Shown one piece after another: positions 19,041 through 27,764 of a stretch of DNA of 64,000 nucleotides. The position numbers were made by a program, and so were the translations under genes. Below the pieces are notes generated by a model that was not told where the DNA came from, searched no databases, and saw only the letters and a program-made list of their open reading frames with translations. The DNA lies in assembly GCA_903929355.1 (NCBI GenBank), contig CAIYUN010000085.1, positions 1 to 64,000 on the forward strand, in the 5' to 3' direction. Every line of letters begins with the position of its first letter. Positions within the stretch are counted from its first letter, which is position 1. Source of the stretch: an uncultured Opitutaceae bacterium (GTDB lineage: Bacteria; Verrucomicrobiota; Verrucomicrobiia; Opitutales; Opitutaceae).

Positions 19041-21578
19041 ATGCTTTGTCCAAATTTCCCCCGCGGCGCCCTCCGCTCGCTCCCTTTTTTACCGGGGGCC
19101 GGCCTCGTCGCCGGACTGATTTTGGGCTCGGCCAGCGGTCTTCGGGCCAGCGTGGCGGAAACAGCCGCGCCCGTCTCCGCTCCGCCTCCGGCGCGGCCTT
19201 TGGCGGCCAAGCCGCCACCTGCCGAGCTGGCGTTGGCGCAGTTTCACCAAGTCGTCGAACCCATTCTCGAGCAGCGGTGCTACGCCTGCCACGGAGACGG
19301 GGAGAGCCGCGCCGGGGTGGCTTTTGACACCCTCAAGACCACCGACCAGATCCTGCACAACCCCGAGCTGTGGCTGAAGGTACTGAAGAACACGCGTTCG
19401 CACCTGATGCCGCCGGTGAAACACGACCCACCGACCCCGCAGCAACAACTGGCGCTGGAGTCGTGGATCACGACCGCCGGCTTTGGCCTAAACCCGGACC
19501 AGCCCGACCCCGGCCGGGTGACCGTGCGCCGCCTCAACCGGACCGAATACAAAAACACCGTCCGCGACCTGCTCGGCGTGGACTTCGACACGGATCTCGA
19601 ACTCGCGTCAGACGACGTCGGCTACGGTTTCGACAACATCGCCGATGTGCTCACCCTCTCGCCCATCCGGATGGAGAAATTTCTCGCGGCGGCGGAGCTC
19701 GTCGTGGGCAAGGGCGTGCCGGCGGCGCCCCGGGTCATGGACGAGCAATCGGCGCGCGCCAGCGAGTTTCTTTCGGCCGACGGCAGCCTGAACGGCGACC
19801 CCCTGTCGTTTTACGTGGAGAGCGCCATCAGCCACACCTTCTCGGCGCGGGTGGAGGGGGATTACCGCATCGTGGTTTCCTCGCAGGTGGACGGCAACAC
19901 CGACCACGATCCCGGCCGCTGCGTCATCACCGGCCTCGCCGACGGCAAGGAGTTCTACCGGCGCGAGCACTCGTGGGCCGACTGCGAGCTGTTCCACGAC
20001 ACCCGCGTGATTCATCTCGGGGCGGGCAGCCATCAAATCACGTTTCACCTCCAGCCGCTCCTGCCTTACGAGCAGCACGTCACGCCCAAGATGAACTACA
20101 AGCTCAACCTGGTGCAGGTGCAAGGGCCGCTCGACGAGAAGGACTGGCTGCCGCCGCCCAGCTACGCGCGCTTCTTCCCCCGCCCCGAGGCCCCCGCCGA
20201 ACCGACGGCGCGGCGCGCCTACGCGCGCGCGGTGCTGGCAAGCTTTGCCGCCAGGGCCTGGCGTCGTCCGGTGGACCCCGAGACCCTCGGCCTGCTCGTG
20301 GATCTCGCCGAGAGCACCTACCAAACGTCCGGCGTGACGTTTGAAGCCGGGGTGTCGCGGGCGATGGTCGCCATGCTGGCCTCGCCGCGCTTTCTTTTCC
20401 GGGTCGAGACCACTGAGCCCGCCCCCGCCGGACAGCCTGCCGCCAACGTGGACGAATACGCCCTGGCTTCGCGGCTCTCGTATTTCCTGTGGTCCTCGCT
20501 GCCCGACGACGAGCTGTTCCGCCTCGCGGCGCGCGGAGAGCTCCGCAAAAACCTGGCCGCGCAGGTGAAACGGATGCTGGCCGACCCGAAGTCGGCCGCC
20601 TTCGTGGAAAATTTCACCGGGCAATGGCTCCGCTCCCGCGACGTCCAGCGCGTGGCCCTCGACCGCGTCCGCATCTTCGAGCGCGAGGGCGTGGTGCTCC
20701 CGGCCAACGCCCCGACCGACGTGTCAGCGGCCTCACGACTGGCGATGAAGCAGGAGGCCGAGGCGTATTTTGGCTACGTCGCCCACGAGAACCGCAGCGT
20801 GCTGGAACTGCTCGACAGCGACTACACCTTTGTCAACCAGCAGCTCGCCGGCTACTACGCCATGCCCGCCGGCACCGCGACCGGGCCCGAGCTGCGCAAA
20901 GTCACGCTCCCCCCCGACGATCCCCGCGGCGGCGGAGTGCTCACCATGGGCAGCGTCCTGGCCGTGACCTCGAACCCCGCACGCACCTCGCCGGTCAAGC
21001 GCGGCAAATGGATTTTGGAAAACATTCTCGGCGCGCCCGCGCCGCCGCCGCCGCCGGCCATCCCTCCGCTGGAGGAAGCCGAGAAAAAGCTCACGGACCA
21101 TGTGCCGACCCAGCGCGAGACGCTGGCCCTCCACCGTCAGGACGCCCTCTGCGCCTCCTGTCACGACCGGATGGACCCGCTCGGACTCGCACTTGAGAAT
21201 TTCAACGCCCTCGGTCTTTACCGCACCAGGGACATGGGCCAGCCGGTTGACGCCACCGGCCAGCTGTTCACGGGCGAGGCATTCAAAAACATCCGCGAGC
21301 TCAAGCACATCCTCGTGGCCGACCACCGCGACGAGTTTTACCGCACCCTGACGGAAAGGATGCTGACCTATGCGCTCGGCCGCGGGGTGGAATACTACGA
21401 CGTGCCCGCGGTGGACCAGATCGTCGCGCGGCTTGACCGGACTGACGGGCGCTTCGTCGAACTTCTGCTCGGCCTCGTCGAGTCGGCCCCGTTTCAGCAG
21501 CGTCGCGTCGCGCCCGCTCCCTTGACTCCCGCTCCCAAACCCGCTCTGGTTGCGACCGAGACCGCCCCCGCCCCATGA
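19041..21578 (+). CDS. DUF1592 family cytochrome-like protein, pair 5, subtype A
   Basis: An 845-residue paralogue. The ATG at 19041 is preferred to a TTG six bases upstream. The N-terminus has a hydrophobic export segment (LPGAGLVAGLILGSASG) but, unlike the other three complete members, no lipobox Cys, so it may be free in the periplasm. PSCyt1 CYACHGDGESRAG (Cys 80/Cys 83/His 84), DUF1587, the A-type insertion (CVITGLADGKEFYRREHSW), DUF1595, DUF1592, DUF1588 (CASCHDRMDPLG) and DUF1585 are intact. Its C-terminal half is almost identical to that of the gene at 11073. ATGA overlap with the next gene. Confidence 0.92.
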   Translation: MLCPNFPRGALRSLPFLPGAGLVAGLILGSASGLRASVAETAAPVSAPPPARPLAAKPPPAELALAQFHQVVEPILEQRCYACHGDGESRAGVAFDTLKTTDQILHNPELWLKVLKNTRSHLMPPVKHDPPTPQQQLALESWITTAGFGLNPDQPDPGRVTVRRLNRTEYKNTVRDLLGVDFDTDLELASDDVGYGFDNIADVLTLSPIRMEKFLAAAELVVGKGVPAAPRVMDEQSARASEFLSADGSLNGDPLSFYVESAISHTFSARVEGDYRIVVSSQVDGNTDHDPGRCVITGLADGKEFYRREHSWADCELFHDTRVIHLGAGSHQITFHLQPLLPYEQHVTPKMNYKLNLVQVQGPLDEKDWLPPPSYARFFPRPEAPAEPTARRAYARAVLASFAARAWRRPVDPETLGLLVDLAESTYQTSGVTFEAGVSRAMVAMLASPRFLFRVETTEPAPAGQPAANVDEYALASRLSYFLWSSLPDDELFRLAARGELRKNLAAQVKRMLADPKSAAFVENFTGQWLRSRDVQRVALDRVRIFEREGVVLPANAPTDVSAASRLAMKQEAEAYFGYVAHENRSVLELLDSDYTFVNQQLAGYYAMPAGTATGPELRKVTLPPDDPRGGGVLTMGSVLAVTSNPARTSPVKRGKWILENILGAPAPPPPPAIPPLEEAEKKLTDHVPTQRETLALHRQDALCASCHDRMDPLGLALENFNALGLYRTRDMGQPVDATGQLFTGEAFKNIRELKHILVADHRDEFYRTLTERMLTYALGRGVEYYDVPAVDQIVARLDRTDGRFVELLLGLVESAPFQQRRVAPAPLTPAPKPALVATETAPAP

Positions 21579-22969
21579 ACCCACCCGCCACCGCGGCCCG
21601 ATCCGCCGACCTGAACCGCCGCCGCTTCCTACGGAACCTCGGCGTGTGCCTGGCGTTGCCGGCGCTGGAGTCATTGGTTCCCCGCCGCCTGGCCGCCGCC
21701 ACGGCGGCCGCCGAGCCGCTCGCCGCCACCACCGCGACCGGTGCTCCACTGCGGACCGCGTTCATTTATTTTCCCAACGGGGCCATCCCCGGCGCCTGGC
21801 TGCCGACCGGCGAGGGGAAGACGTTTGAGCTCAACCGCACCATGCAGCCACTGGCCAACGTAAAGCAGCAACTGCAGGTCTTCGGCGGGCTGGCGGACGA
21901 TTCCGCCATCGCCTACACCGACGGCGGCGGTGACCATGCCCGCGCCAACGCCACCTTTCTCTCCGGCGTGCGCATCAAAAAGACCCCCGGGGCGGACTTC
22001 CACGCCGGCATCTCCGCGGACCAGGTCATGGCGCAGTCCGTCGGCCTCCTCACCCCCTTCCGCTCGCTGGAGCTGTCCTGCGACCCGATCCAGAACGTCG
22101 GCAGTTGCGACACCGGCTACGCCTGTGTCTATCAGCACAACCTCTCCTGGTCCTCGGCGACCACGCCCGTGACGCCAGAGGTCAATCCCCGCCTGCTCTT
22201 CGAGCGCCTGTTCGGCGCCGGGTCGCGCGCCGAGCGCCAGCAAAACCAGCTCGCACGCCAGCAGCGCCAGCGCTCAGTCCTCGACTTCGTCCTCACCGAC
22301 AGCCGCAACCTCGCGCGCGAGATCTCCGGCCGCGACCGCGAGAAGCTCGACGAATATTTCGCCAGTGTCCGCGACATTGAGCAGCGCATCCAGCAGGCCG
22401 AAAAGTCACGGTCGAGCCGCCCCCAGCCCGACGCCGACGCTCCCGCCGGCATCCCGGAGACGGTCACCGCGTATGCCCGCCTCATGTTTGACATGCTGCA
22501 CCTCGCGTTTCAGACCGACAGCACCCGCGTGGCCACCTTCATGGTCGGCGGCGAGGGCAGCGACCGCAACTACCCGGAGATCGGCGTCACCGACGGCCAC
22601 CACGAGATGTCGCACCACCAGAACAAGGCCGACAAGATTGAGAAAGTGACCAAAATTGACGGGTGGTATGCGACCCAGCTCGCCTACTTCCTTGAGAAAA
22701 TGGAGGCGACCAAGGACCTTGATGGCAATTCCCTCCTGCACAACTCACAGATCGTCTATGGCAGCGGCTGCTCCGACGGCAACCGCCACACCCACGTGGA
22801 CCTGCCGGTGATTCTCGCGGGCGGCGGTGGCGGCACGCTCACGCCCGGTCGCTACGTCCAACAGCCGAACGTGCCGTTGACCAATCTCTACCTGAGCATG
22901 ATGGACCGGATCGGGGTGAAGGGCATCGAACGCTTCGGCGACTCGACGGGGCGGCTGGCGAACATCTGA
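21575..22969 (+). CDS. DUF1552 (HXXSHH) Tat-exported protein, pair 5, subtype A
   Basis: A 464-residue A-type HXXSHH protein with Tat signal NRRRFLRNLGVCLALPALES and family motif TDGHHEMSHHQNK. It contains RTAFIYFPNGAIPGAWLP. It is the last gene of the array; no terminator hairpin is visible after it, only a dispersed repeat at 22985. Confidence 0.9.
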   Translation: MNPPATAARSADLNRRRFLRNLGVCLALPALESLVPRRLAAATAAAEPLAATTATGAPLRTAFIYFPNGAIPGAWLPTGEGKTFELNRTMQPLANVKQQLQVFGGLADDSAIAYTDGGGDHARANATFLSGVRIKKTPGADFHAGISADQVMAQSVGLLTPFRSLELSCDPIQNVGSCDTGYACVYQHNLSWSSATTPVTPEVNPRLLFERLFGAGSRAERQQNQLARQQRQRSVLDFVLTDSRNLAREISGRDREKLDEYFASVRDIEQRIQQAEKSRSSRPQPDADAPAGIPETVTAYARLMFDMLHLAFQTDSTRVATFMVGGEGSDRNYPEIGVTDGHHEMSHHQNKADKIEKVTKIDGWYATQLAYFLEKMEATKDLDGNSLLHNSQIVYGSGCSDGNRHTHVDLPVILAGGGGGTLTPGRYVQQPNVPLTNLYLSMMDRIGVKGIERFGDSTGRLANI

Positions 22970-22984
22970 CACGACCGGGCCTTT

Positions 22985-23012
22985 GACAGGAGGAATCGGA
23001 GAAAACAGAGGG
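22985..23012. repeat. Dispersed ACAGGAGG repeat (copy 1)
   Basis: Just after the DUF1552 stop, the run ACAGGAGGAATCGGAGAAAA resembles one at 46553-46580, which also follows a stop codon; I count about 21 identical bases of 26. Such purine-rich runs look like members of a dispersed 3'-flank repeat. Role unknown. Confidence 0.4.
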
Positions 23013-23086
23013 CGAGCCGGAAGCACCAAGCTTTCAAAGCTACTACCATGGATAACAACGGATCGTCACGGATATGTGGGTGATAA

Positions 23087-24664
23087 TTACCCAGCGGCGA
23101 TGGCCTCGAAGCGGTAAAATATCCAGGTGGCCCGCACGCCCGCTTCCACGGGGTCACTGAACCTGGTCCCGTAGTCGTGCAGTTTCTGGCGCAGGACACC
23201 CGACGTAAAGCGTCGATCCGGGGCGGCACCGACCCCGTGCAGGCTGCGGAGAAAATTCAAAGCCGAGGGATACAGAAAAACCTTGGTGACGCTTTCGTCG
23301 CGGGCGATGTGAAAACCAGCGCGCACAAGTCCCGCCCGCCATTCGGCGGCGGTGCGCCAGACCAGCGGCGCATCCTCGCCGGCCACGGCCCGCCATTCGG
23401 GCAGGCTGCCCTCGATGAACAGACCGGCGACAATCCGGCCCCCCTGGGAGTGTGGAATGCGGATTGCGGATTGCGGAATATCGGAATCCAGCGGGCGGCC
23501 AGACTTTGGATGGCAGGACGGATTGTCGGAAGACGGAGAGCCAACAAGCGATTGATGACCGGGCTTGAGAACCTTTCTCCAGGCGGAGAAAACCTGCGCG
23601 GGATCCTCGACCCATTGCAGCATGGCGCTGGAGAAGATCCAGTCCCAGGGGCCCGGCAGGGGATGCCCGGCCTCCATCATCCGCCAGCTGACTGCGGGCA
23701 CGGCGGCACGGCCGGCTTGGGTCATCGCCGGGGAGAGGTCCGTGGCCGTCACGCCGTCTCGCCAACCGGCGAGGTGCCGGGTGAACAGGCCCGTGCCCGC
23801 TCCGACTTCCAGGACCCGGCCATTGCGCTCGGTGGGCAGCCATTCTGCGAGCCATTCTGCCATGGCCAGCTGGACCAGGGCATGCCGATCATAGCCGGGG
23901 GCGGCTCGGGAAAAGCTGTCGGCAACCACGGTTGAAGGCGAGGTGGAGCGCGTTGACCCCAACGCGCTTTCCGCGGCGGACCCAGGCAGCGCATTGGGGT
24001 CAACGCGCTCCACCTCGGAGGCAAAAGGTTTGATCAGTCCAGCCGGGTGGTGGGTCGCGCCGGGCACGATCATGATTTCCGGCACCAGCGCGTGCAGCCG
24101 TGCGGCATCGAGCAAGGGGTCGTCCGCACCGCACCACGCGCGCCAGGCGGGGGGCATCGCGGGCGCGAGCGCGATGGTCTCGAGCTGCGCCAAGCCCCAG
24201 AGCAGGGTCTCAAGAGGCAGTTCGGCGGCGGCCGCCGCAGGCACGTCCAGCCCTGCCCGCTGGTAGAAATCCGCCAGCGCGGCCGGTCGGTCGCGGCGCA
24301 GCCAGCGGGCGAGGTATTTCACCTGGGTCAGCGCCGTCCGGCCGCCGGTACCGGCCTCGCGGGGGAAGGCATAGATCGGCGCCAGCAACGCGACCCGACC
24401 CAGACGCGGGCCGGCGGCGAGCAATAGCTGCGCGCCCAACGAGTGGCCCACCAGCCAGTCGAAGGGGCCGGCGGTGCGGAGTTTTTCCACGGTGTCAGGC
24501 GCGGCGGGAAAAAAGGTGTGGGTGGCCCCGGGAAAGGCCGCACGCGCCAGGGGCGCAAACCACCCCTCCGGCACGGCCCAGCCGAGGATCCAGGCAATCC
24601 GCAGGGTGGAGCGCGGTGAGTCCAAAGCGGATGGAACCTCCAAGGATTTCATGGCCTCGCTCAT
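23087..24664 (-). CDS. Bifunctional BioH-BioC: pimeloyl-ACP methyl ester esterase fused to malonyl-ACP methyltransferase
   Basis: A 525-residue fusion ending the biotin operon. I chose the ATG at 24664. Residues about 15-215 are a BioH-like alpha/beta hydrolase (WILGWAVPEGWFAPL, nucleophile elbow VGHSLGAQ, ATHHPAG with the likely catalytic His). After a linker comes BioC: FSRAAPGYDRHALVQLAMAE, motif I VLEVGAGTGLFTRHL, and FSSAMLQWVEDP. BioC methylates malonyl-ACP so fatty acid synthase accepts it; BioH cleaves the methyl ester after elongation. BioHC fusions are known elsewhere. Two oddities: the linker (23940-24016) is a palindromic repeat translated in frame, and about 38 codons at 23444-23557 made of another repeat interrupt the BioC fold between LKPG and GGRIV. 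Whether BioC stays active is uncertain. Confidence 0.85.
   Translation of the reverse strand: MSEAMKSLEVPSALDSPRSTLRIAWILGWAVPEGWFAPLARAAFPGATHTFFPAAPDTVEKLRTAGPFDWLVGHSLGAQLLLAAGPRLGRVALLAPIYAFPREAGTGGRTALTQVKYLARWLRRDRPAALADFYQRAGLDVPAAAAAELPLETLLWGLAQLETIALAPAMPPAWRAWCGADDPLLDAARLHALVPEIMIVPGATHHPAGLIKPFASEVERVDPNALPGSAAESALGSTRSTSPSTVVADSFSRAAPGYDRHALVQLAMAEWLAEWLPTERNGRVLEVGAGTGLFTRHLAGWRDGVTATDLSPAMTQAGRAAVPAVSWRMMEAGHPLPGPWDWIFSSAMLQWVEDPAQVFSAWRKVLKPGHQSLVGSPSSDNPSCHPKSGRPLDSDIPQSAIRIPHSQGGRIVAGLFIEGSLPEWRAVAGEDAPLVWRTAAEWRAGLVRAGFHIARDESVTKVFLYPSALNFLRSLHGVGAAPDRRFTSGVLRQKLHDYGTRFSDPVEAGVRATWIFYRFEAIAAG
23444..23557 (-). repeat. In-frame repeat insertion inside the BioC domain
   Basis: The region contains the tandem motif GCGGATTGCGGATTGCGGAAT (20 of these bases near 23460-23480) typical of a dispersed low-complexity repeat. 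Translated, it gives SAIRIPHS and neighbouring unalignable residues, lying between LKPG and GGRIVAGLF, which would normally be joined in a class I methyltransferase. Its length is a multiple of three, so the frame is kept. It would sit after the fourth strand of the Rossmann fold. Confidence 0.6.
23940..24016. repeat. Palindromic element in BioH-BioC linker (two 29-base inverted arms)
   Basis: Arms 23940-23968 and 23988-24016 are inverted copies with one mismatch, separated by 19 bases. Each arm is itself a hairpin, AGCGCGTTG-N4-CAACGCGCT. The protein reads VERVDPNAL then SALGSTRST, the two orientations of one arm. A single arm occurs at 26119-26146 in the linker of the BioD-BioF fusion, and a decayed copy at 24604-24630. 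A REP- or MITE-like mobile palindrome is the likely origin. Confidence 0.75.
24604..24630. repeat. Diverged copy of the biotin-operon palindrome arm
   Basis: GGTGGAGCGCGGTGAGTCCA near the start of the BioH domain matches the arm GGTGGAGCGCGTTGACCCCA with a few changes. The encoded peptide SALDSPRST parallels SALGSTRST from the linker copy. It lies immediately before the first BioH beta strand, so it has replaced or extended the natural N-terminus. Confidence 0.45.
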
Positions 24665-24959
24665 GGGGTGGGCCCCGGACCCGGGTCTGCGACCCGGGCT
24701 ACTATCAAGCAAAGTGCGCAGCAAGACTGCGCCCCACCCATCATCTTAAAAAGCGCAGAAGGGTAACATAGAAAACACAGAGTCCAGCCACCGAGTTCAC
24801 GGAGCAAACCGCTTAAATAATCCAGAGAGGCGGCAAACATCGCACCGGTTGGGTGAAACCCCAGTCTTTTACCTTTCCGATGTATTTCTCTGTGAACCCC
24901 GGCTTTACCCCTGTGGTCTCTGTGACTCACTGCTAGATCTTGGTTTATGTCCGACGGGA
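24665..24959. repeat. Repeat-rich spacer between bioDF and bioHC
   Basis: This 295-base gap holds no credible gene. It contains a GC-rich palindrome-like stretch (GGACCCGGGTCTGCGACCCG), then runs of the CACAGAG family in opposite orientations (AAACACAGAG near 24775, CCGAGTTCACGGAG near 24797, TCTGTGAACCCC and GTGGTCTCTGTG near 24889-24925). It looks like an accumulation of dispersed repeats rather than a regulatory region, although it interrupts an otherwise tight operon. Confidence 0.45.
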
Positions 24960-26741
24960 TCATGAGGCAGCCCTCCAAGCGGCCATCGCGGCGAGGAGGC
25001 GGTCGGCGTCGGCGGGGGTGAACGTGCGTTTGAGCGAGAGGCGCAGTCGGCTCGCGCCGGCCGGGACCGTGGGCGGGCGCACCGCTCCGACGAGAATGTC
25101 GGCCCCGCGCAGCGCCGCCGCCAGAGAAACCGTGGCCTGCGCGGAACCGACCGGCACCGGCACGATCGCGGAGTCACCGTCCGGCGTGTCCCAGCCGGCG
25201 GCGCGGAGCCGGGCGCGAAGGTCGCGGGACAGGGCATGCCAGGCCGGCTGCTCCGGGGCGAGGGCGCGCACGCGGACCAGCGCGGCGGAAGCGGCGGCGA
25301 CGTTGAGCGGCGATAGCGCCGTGGAATAGATGAACTCGCCGGCGAAATTCACCAGATAGTCGCGCACCACCGGGTCGCGAAAGAGCGTGTAGGCGCCGCC
25401 GGAGGCGAGCGTTTTTCCGAAGGTGCCGACCAACACGTCCACGGCGTCGGCGATGTCGGCGGCGCGGACCAGACCGGCCCCCTCGGGGCCGTGCCAGCCG
25501 AGGGCATGGGCCTCGTCCACGATGAGTTGAAAACCATGGCGGCGCTTCAGCTCCGCCAACCGGACGAGGTCGGGATAGTCGCCGTCCATGCTGAACACGG
25601 TCTCGGTGACCACGAAGACCGTGCGGCCGGCATCGGCGGTCTGGACGAGCAGTTCCTCCAGGTGGTCGAGCCGGAGGTGTTCATAGCGCTGGAGCCGCGC
25701 GCCGGAGCGCAAGAGACCGGCAATCATGCTGTGGTGCACGAGGCGGTCAGCGAGCACGAGATCGCCCCGCCGAGGCAACAGCCCGAGGACGGCGGAGTTG
25801 GCCGCGTAACCGCTGCTCCAAAGCAGACCGCAGGGAAATCCGTGCCACGCCGCAAGGTCCTCCACCAATTGCGCATGGGGAGCCTGCCAGCCGGTGATGA
25901 GCGGCGAAGCGGCGGCCGAGGTGCCGTCCGCGCCGGCCGCCCGGGCGACGGCGGCCGCCAGCGCGGGATCGCGACTGAGGGCGAGGTAATCGTTGTCGGC
26001 CAGATTGAGGAGCCCCGGGCGCGGCGCCGTCACCCCCAAAGTGCGGCGCAAGCCGGTCCGTTCACGTTCGGCGAGGGCTTCGTGGAGACGGGAGGGAAAG
26101 GCGTTGTCGGTTTCGGAAAGCGCGTTGGGGTCAACGCGCTCCACCTTGAGATCCCCCACGTCCGACCAGAGCGGGACGCCGGCGGCGGTGAGCGCGGCCC
26201 GATTGGAGGCGGCGACAGCGAGCGGGACGGGCGAGATGGCGTTCAGCCACACGCCGGCAGGAAGGCCGACGGCGACGGCGCGCGCGTGGGCCAGACGCCC
26301 CTGGTTAATGGCGCCGAGGCGGTCGGGGACGACGATCACCACGGCATCGACGCCGATCGCGACTGCAAAATCGGCCCAGTCGCGCCCCTCGCCGTCAACC
26401 GGGGTGGCAATACCGCCGGCGCCCTCGAGGATCCGCCAGTCGCACGAGGGCAGCGCGCGGGCGCGCGCGATAAGATCGGCGAAGGCCAGGGCCGTGCCCT
26501 CGGCCCGGGCGGCCACGGCCGGCGCGAGCGGGGCGGCAAACGCCGCCAGGGTGAACGCGGCCGCTCCGACACCCGCGAGCCGTTGCGCGCAGGCGGCGTC
26601 GCCCTCGGCGGGCGCGCCGGTCTCGACGACCTTGACGATCTGCACCCGCTCACCGCCTGCGGCGAGCAGGCGGGCAAGCTCGGCGACCACGCGGGTTTTG
26701 CCCACGCCGGTGTCGGAGCCGCTGACGAGCACCGTGCGCAT
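24960..26741 (-). CDS. Bifunctional dethiobiotin synthetase / 8-amino-7-oxononanoate synthase (BioD-BioF fusion)
   Basis: A 593-residue fusion starting at the ATG at 26741 (longer starts run into bioB). Residues 1-210 are BioD: the Walker-type loop SGSDTGVGKT at residue 7, VVETGAPAEGD, and ILEGAGGIATPV. Residues about 230-593 are BioF, a PLP enzyme: LNLADNDYLALS, GLLWSSGYAANSAVLGLL, VDEAHALGWHG, VGTFGKTLASGGAY with the PLP lysine, and IRPPTVPAG-like VRPPTVPAGASRLRLSL. BioF makes 8-amino-7-oxononanoate from pimeloyl-ACP and alanine, while BioD closes the ureido ring two steps later, so the fused domains are not consecutive enzymes. The linker contains the palindromic repeat (VERVDPNAL). It lies 23 bases after bioB. 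Confidence 0.92.
   Translation of the reverse strand: MRTVLVSGSDTGVGKTRVVAELARLLAAGGERVQIVKVVETGAPAEGDAACAQRLAGVGAAAFTLAAFAAPLAPAVAARAEGTALAFADLIARARALPSCDWRILEGAGGIATPVDGEGRDWADFAVAIGVDAVVIVVPDRLGAINQGRLAHARAVAVGLPAGVWLNAISPVPLAVAASNRAALTAAGVPLWSDVGDLKVERVDPNALSETDNAFPSRLHEALAERERTGLRRTLGVTAPRPGLLNLADNDYLALSRDPALAAAVARAAGADGTSAAASPLITGWQAPHAQLVEDLAAWHGFPCGLLWSSGYAANSAVLGLLPRRGDLVLADRLVHHSMIAGLLRSGARLQRYEHLRLDHLEELLVQTADAGRTVFVVTETVFSMDGDYPDLVRLAELKRRHGFQLIVDEAHALGWHGPEGAGLVRAADIADAVDVLVGTFGKTLASGGAYTLFRDPVVRDYLVNFAGEFIYSTALSPLNVAAASAALVRVRALAPEQPAWHALSRDLRARLRAAGWDTPDGDSAIVPVPVGSAQATVSLAAALRGADILVGAVRPPTVPAGASRLRLSLKRTFTPADADRLLAAMAAWRAAS
26119..26146. repeat. Single arm of the biotin-operon palindrome in BioD-BioF linker
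   Basis: AGCGCGTTGGGGTCAACGCG continuing CTCCACCT matches the arms at 23940 and 23988. Read in the gene's direction it encodes VERVDPNAL, the same peptide as in the BioH-BioC linker. It lies precisely between the BioD and BioF domains. Confidence 0.7.
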
Positions 26742-26764
26742 GGCGCGGGAGGAGCCGGCCAGAC

Positions 26765-27754
26765 TCAGGCGCCGGCCGAAACCGCGAGGGTGTCGGATTC
26801 GACGGCAGCCGGCCGCGGTCCGGCCGCCAACGGGTGCAGGCCAAGGCGCTGCATCAGCCGCAGGTCGTCGGAACGACCGGGGTTGGGCGTGGTGAGAAGC
26901 TTCTCGCCGAGGAAAATGCTGTTGGCCCCGGCGAGGAAACAAAGCGCCTGGGTCTCGTCGCTCATCTCGGTGCGCCCCGCGGACAGGCGGACCATGGCGC
27001 GCGGCATCAGGATGCGAGCGACCGCGATGATCCGCACGAATTCAATGGGGTCGACGGGCGTCGAACCGCCCAAGGGGGTCCCCTCAACCGGCACCAGTGC
27101 GTTGATCGGCACCGAGTCGGGCTGTGGGTCGAGCGCGGCGAGCTCGCCCAGGAGCTTCAGACGGTCATCCACCCCCTCCCCCAGTCCGAGAATGCCGCCG
27201 CTGCACACCTGCAGGCCGGCGGCCCGGACGCGCGCGAGCGTGGCCAGGCGGTCGTCATAGGTGCGGGTGGAGATGATCTCGGGGTAGAATTCGCGGGAAG
27301 TGTCGAGATTGTGGTTATATACCGAGCAACCCGCCTCCTTGAGCTGTCCGGCCTGCGAGCCGGTGAGCATACCGAGGGTGCAGCACACCTCGAGGCCCAG
27401 CTCGGACACGCCGCGCACGGCGGCAAGGACCGAGTCAAACTGCGCGCCATCGCGGACCTCGCGCCAGGCCGCGCCCATGCACAGCCGCGACGCCCCACCG
27501 GCCTGCGCCTGGCGGCCGGCGGCGACGATGGTGGCGGCGTCCATCAGCGGCTCGTCCTGGAGACCGGTGTGGTAATGCGAGGACTGCGGGCAGTATTTGC
27601 AGTCCTCCGGGCAGCGGCCGGTCTTGATGGACTGGAGGGTGCAGAGCTGCACGGCGGCCGGATCGTGGTGCTCACGGTGCACCAGTTGCGCGCGAAACAT
27701 GAGCTCGGGCAATGGCAGGTCGTAGAGGGCGCGGATGGAATCGAGGTTGGTCAT
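26765..27754 (-). CDS. bioB: Biotin synthase
   Basis: A 329-residue radical SAM enzyme that inserts sulfur into dethiobiotin. The cluster motif [17 protein letters not shown] (Cys-x3-Cys-x2-Cys) is intact near residue 45, followed by typical BioB blocks [48 protein letters not shown] and [14 protein letters not shown] 27754 gives the normal start just before [11 protein letters not shown]. It lies 10 bases after bioA and 23 before bioDF, a clear operon. The ferredoxin upstream of bioA could donate electrons for SAM cleavage (inference). Confidence 0.97.
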   Translation of the reverse strand: MTNLDSIRALYDLPLPELMFRAQLVHREHHDPAAVQLCTLQSIKTGRCPEDCKYCPQSSHYHTGLQDEPLMDAATIVAAGRQAQAGGASRLCMGAAWREVRDGAQFDSVLAAVRGVSELGLEVCCTLGMLTGSQAGQLKEAGCSVYNHNLDTSREFYPEIISTRTYDDRLATLARVRAAGLQVCSGGILGLGEGVDDRLKLLGELAALDPQPDSVPINALVPVEGTPLGGSTPVDPIEFVRIIAVARILMPRAMVRLSAGRTEMSDETQALCFLAGANSIFLGEKLLTTPNPGRSDDLRLMQRLGLHPLAAGPRPAAVESDTLAVSAGA

Positions 27755-27764
27755 GGGAAAAAGG

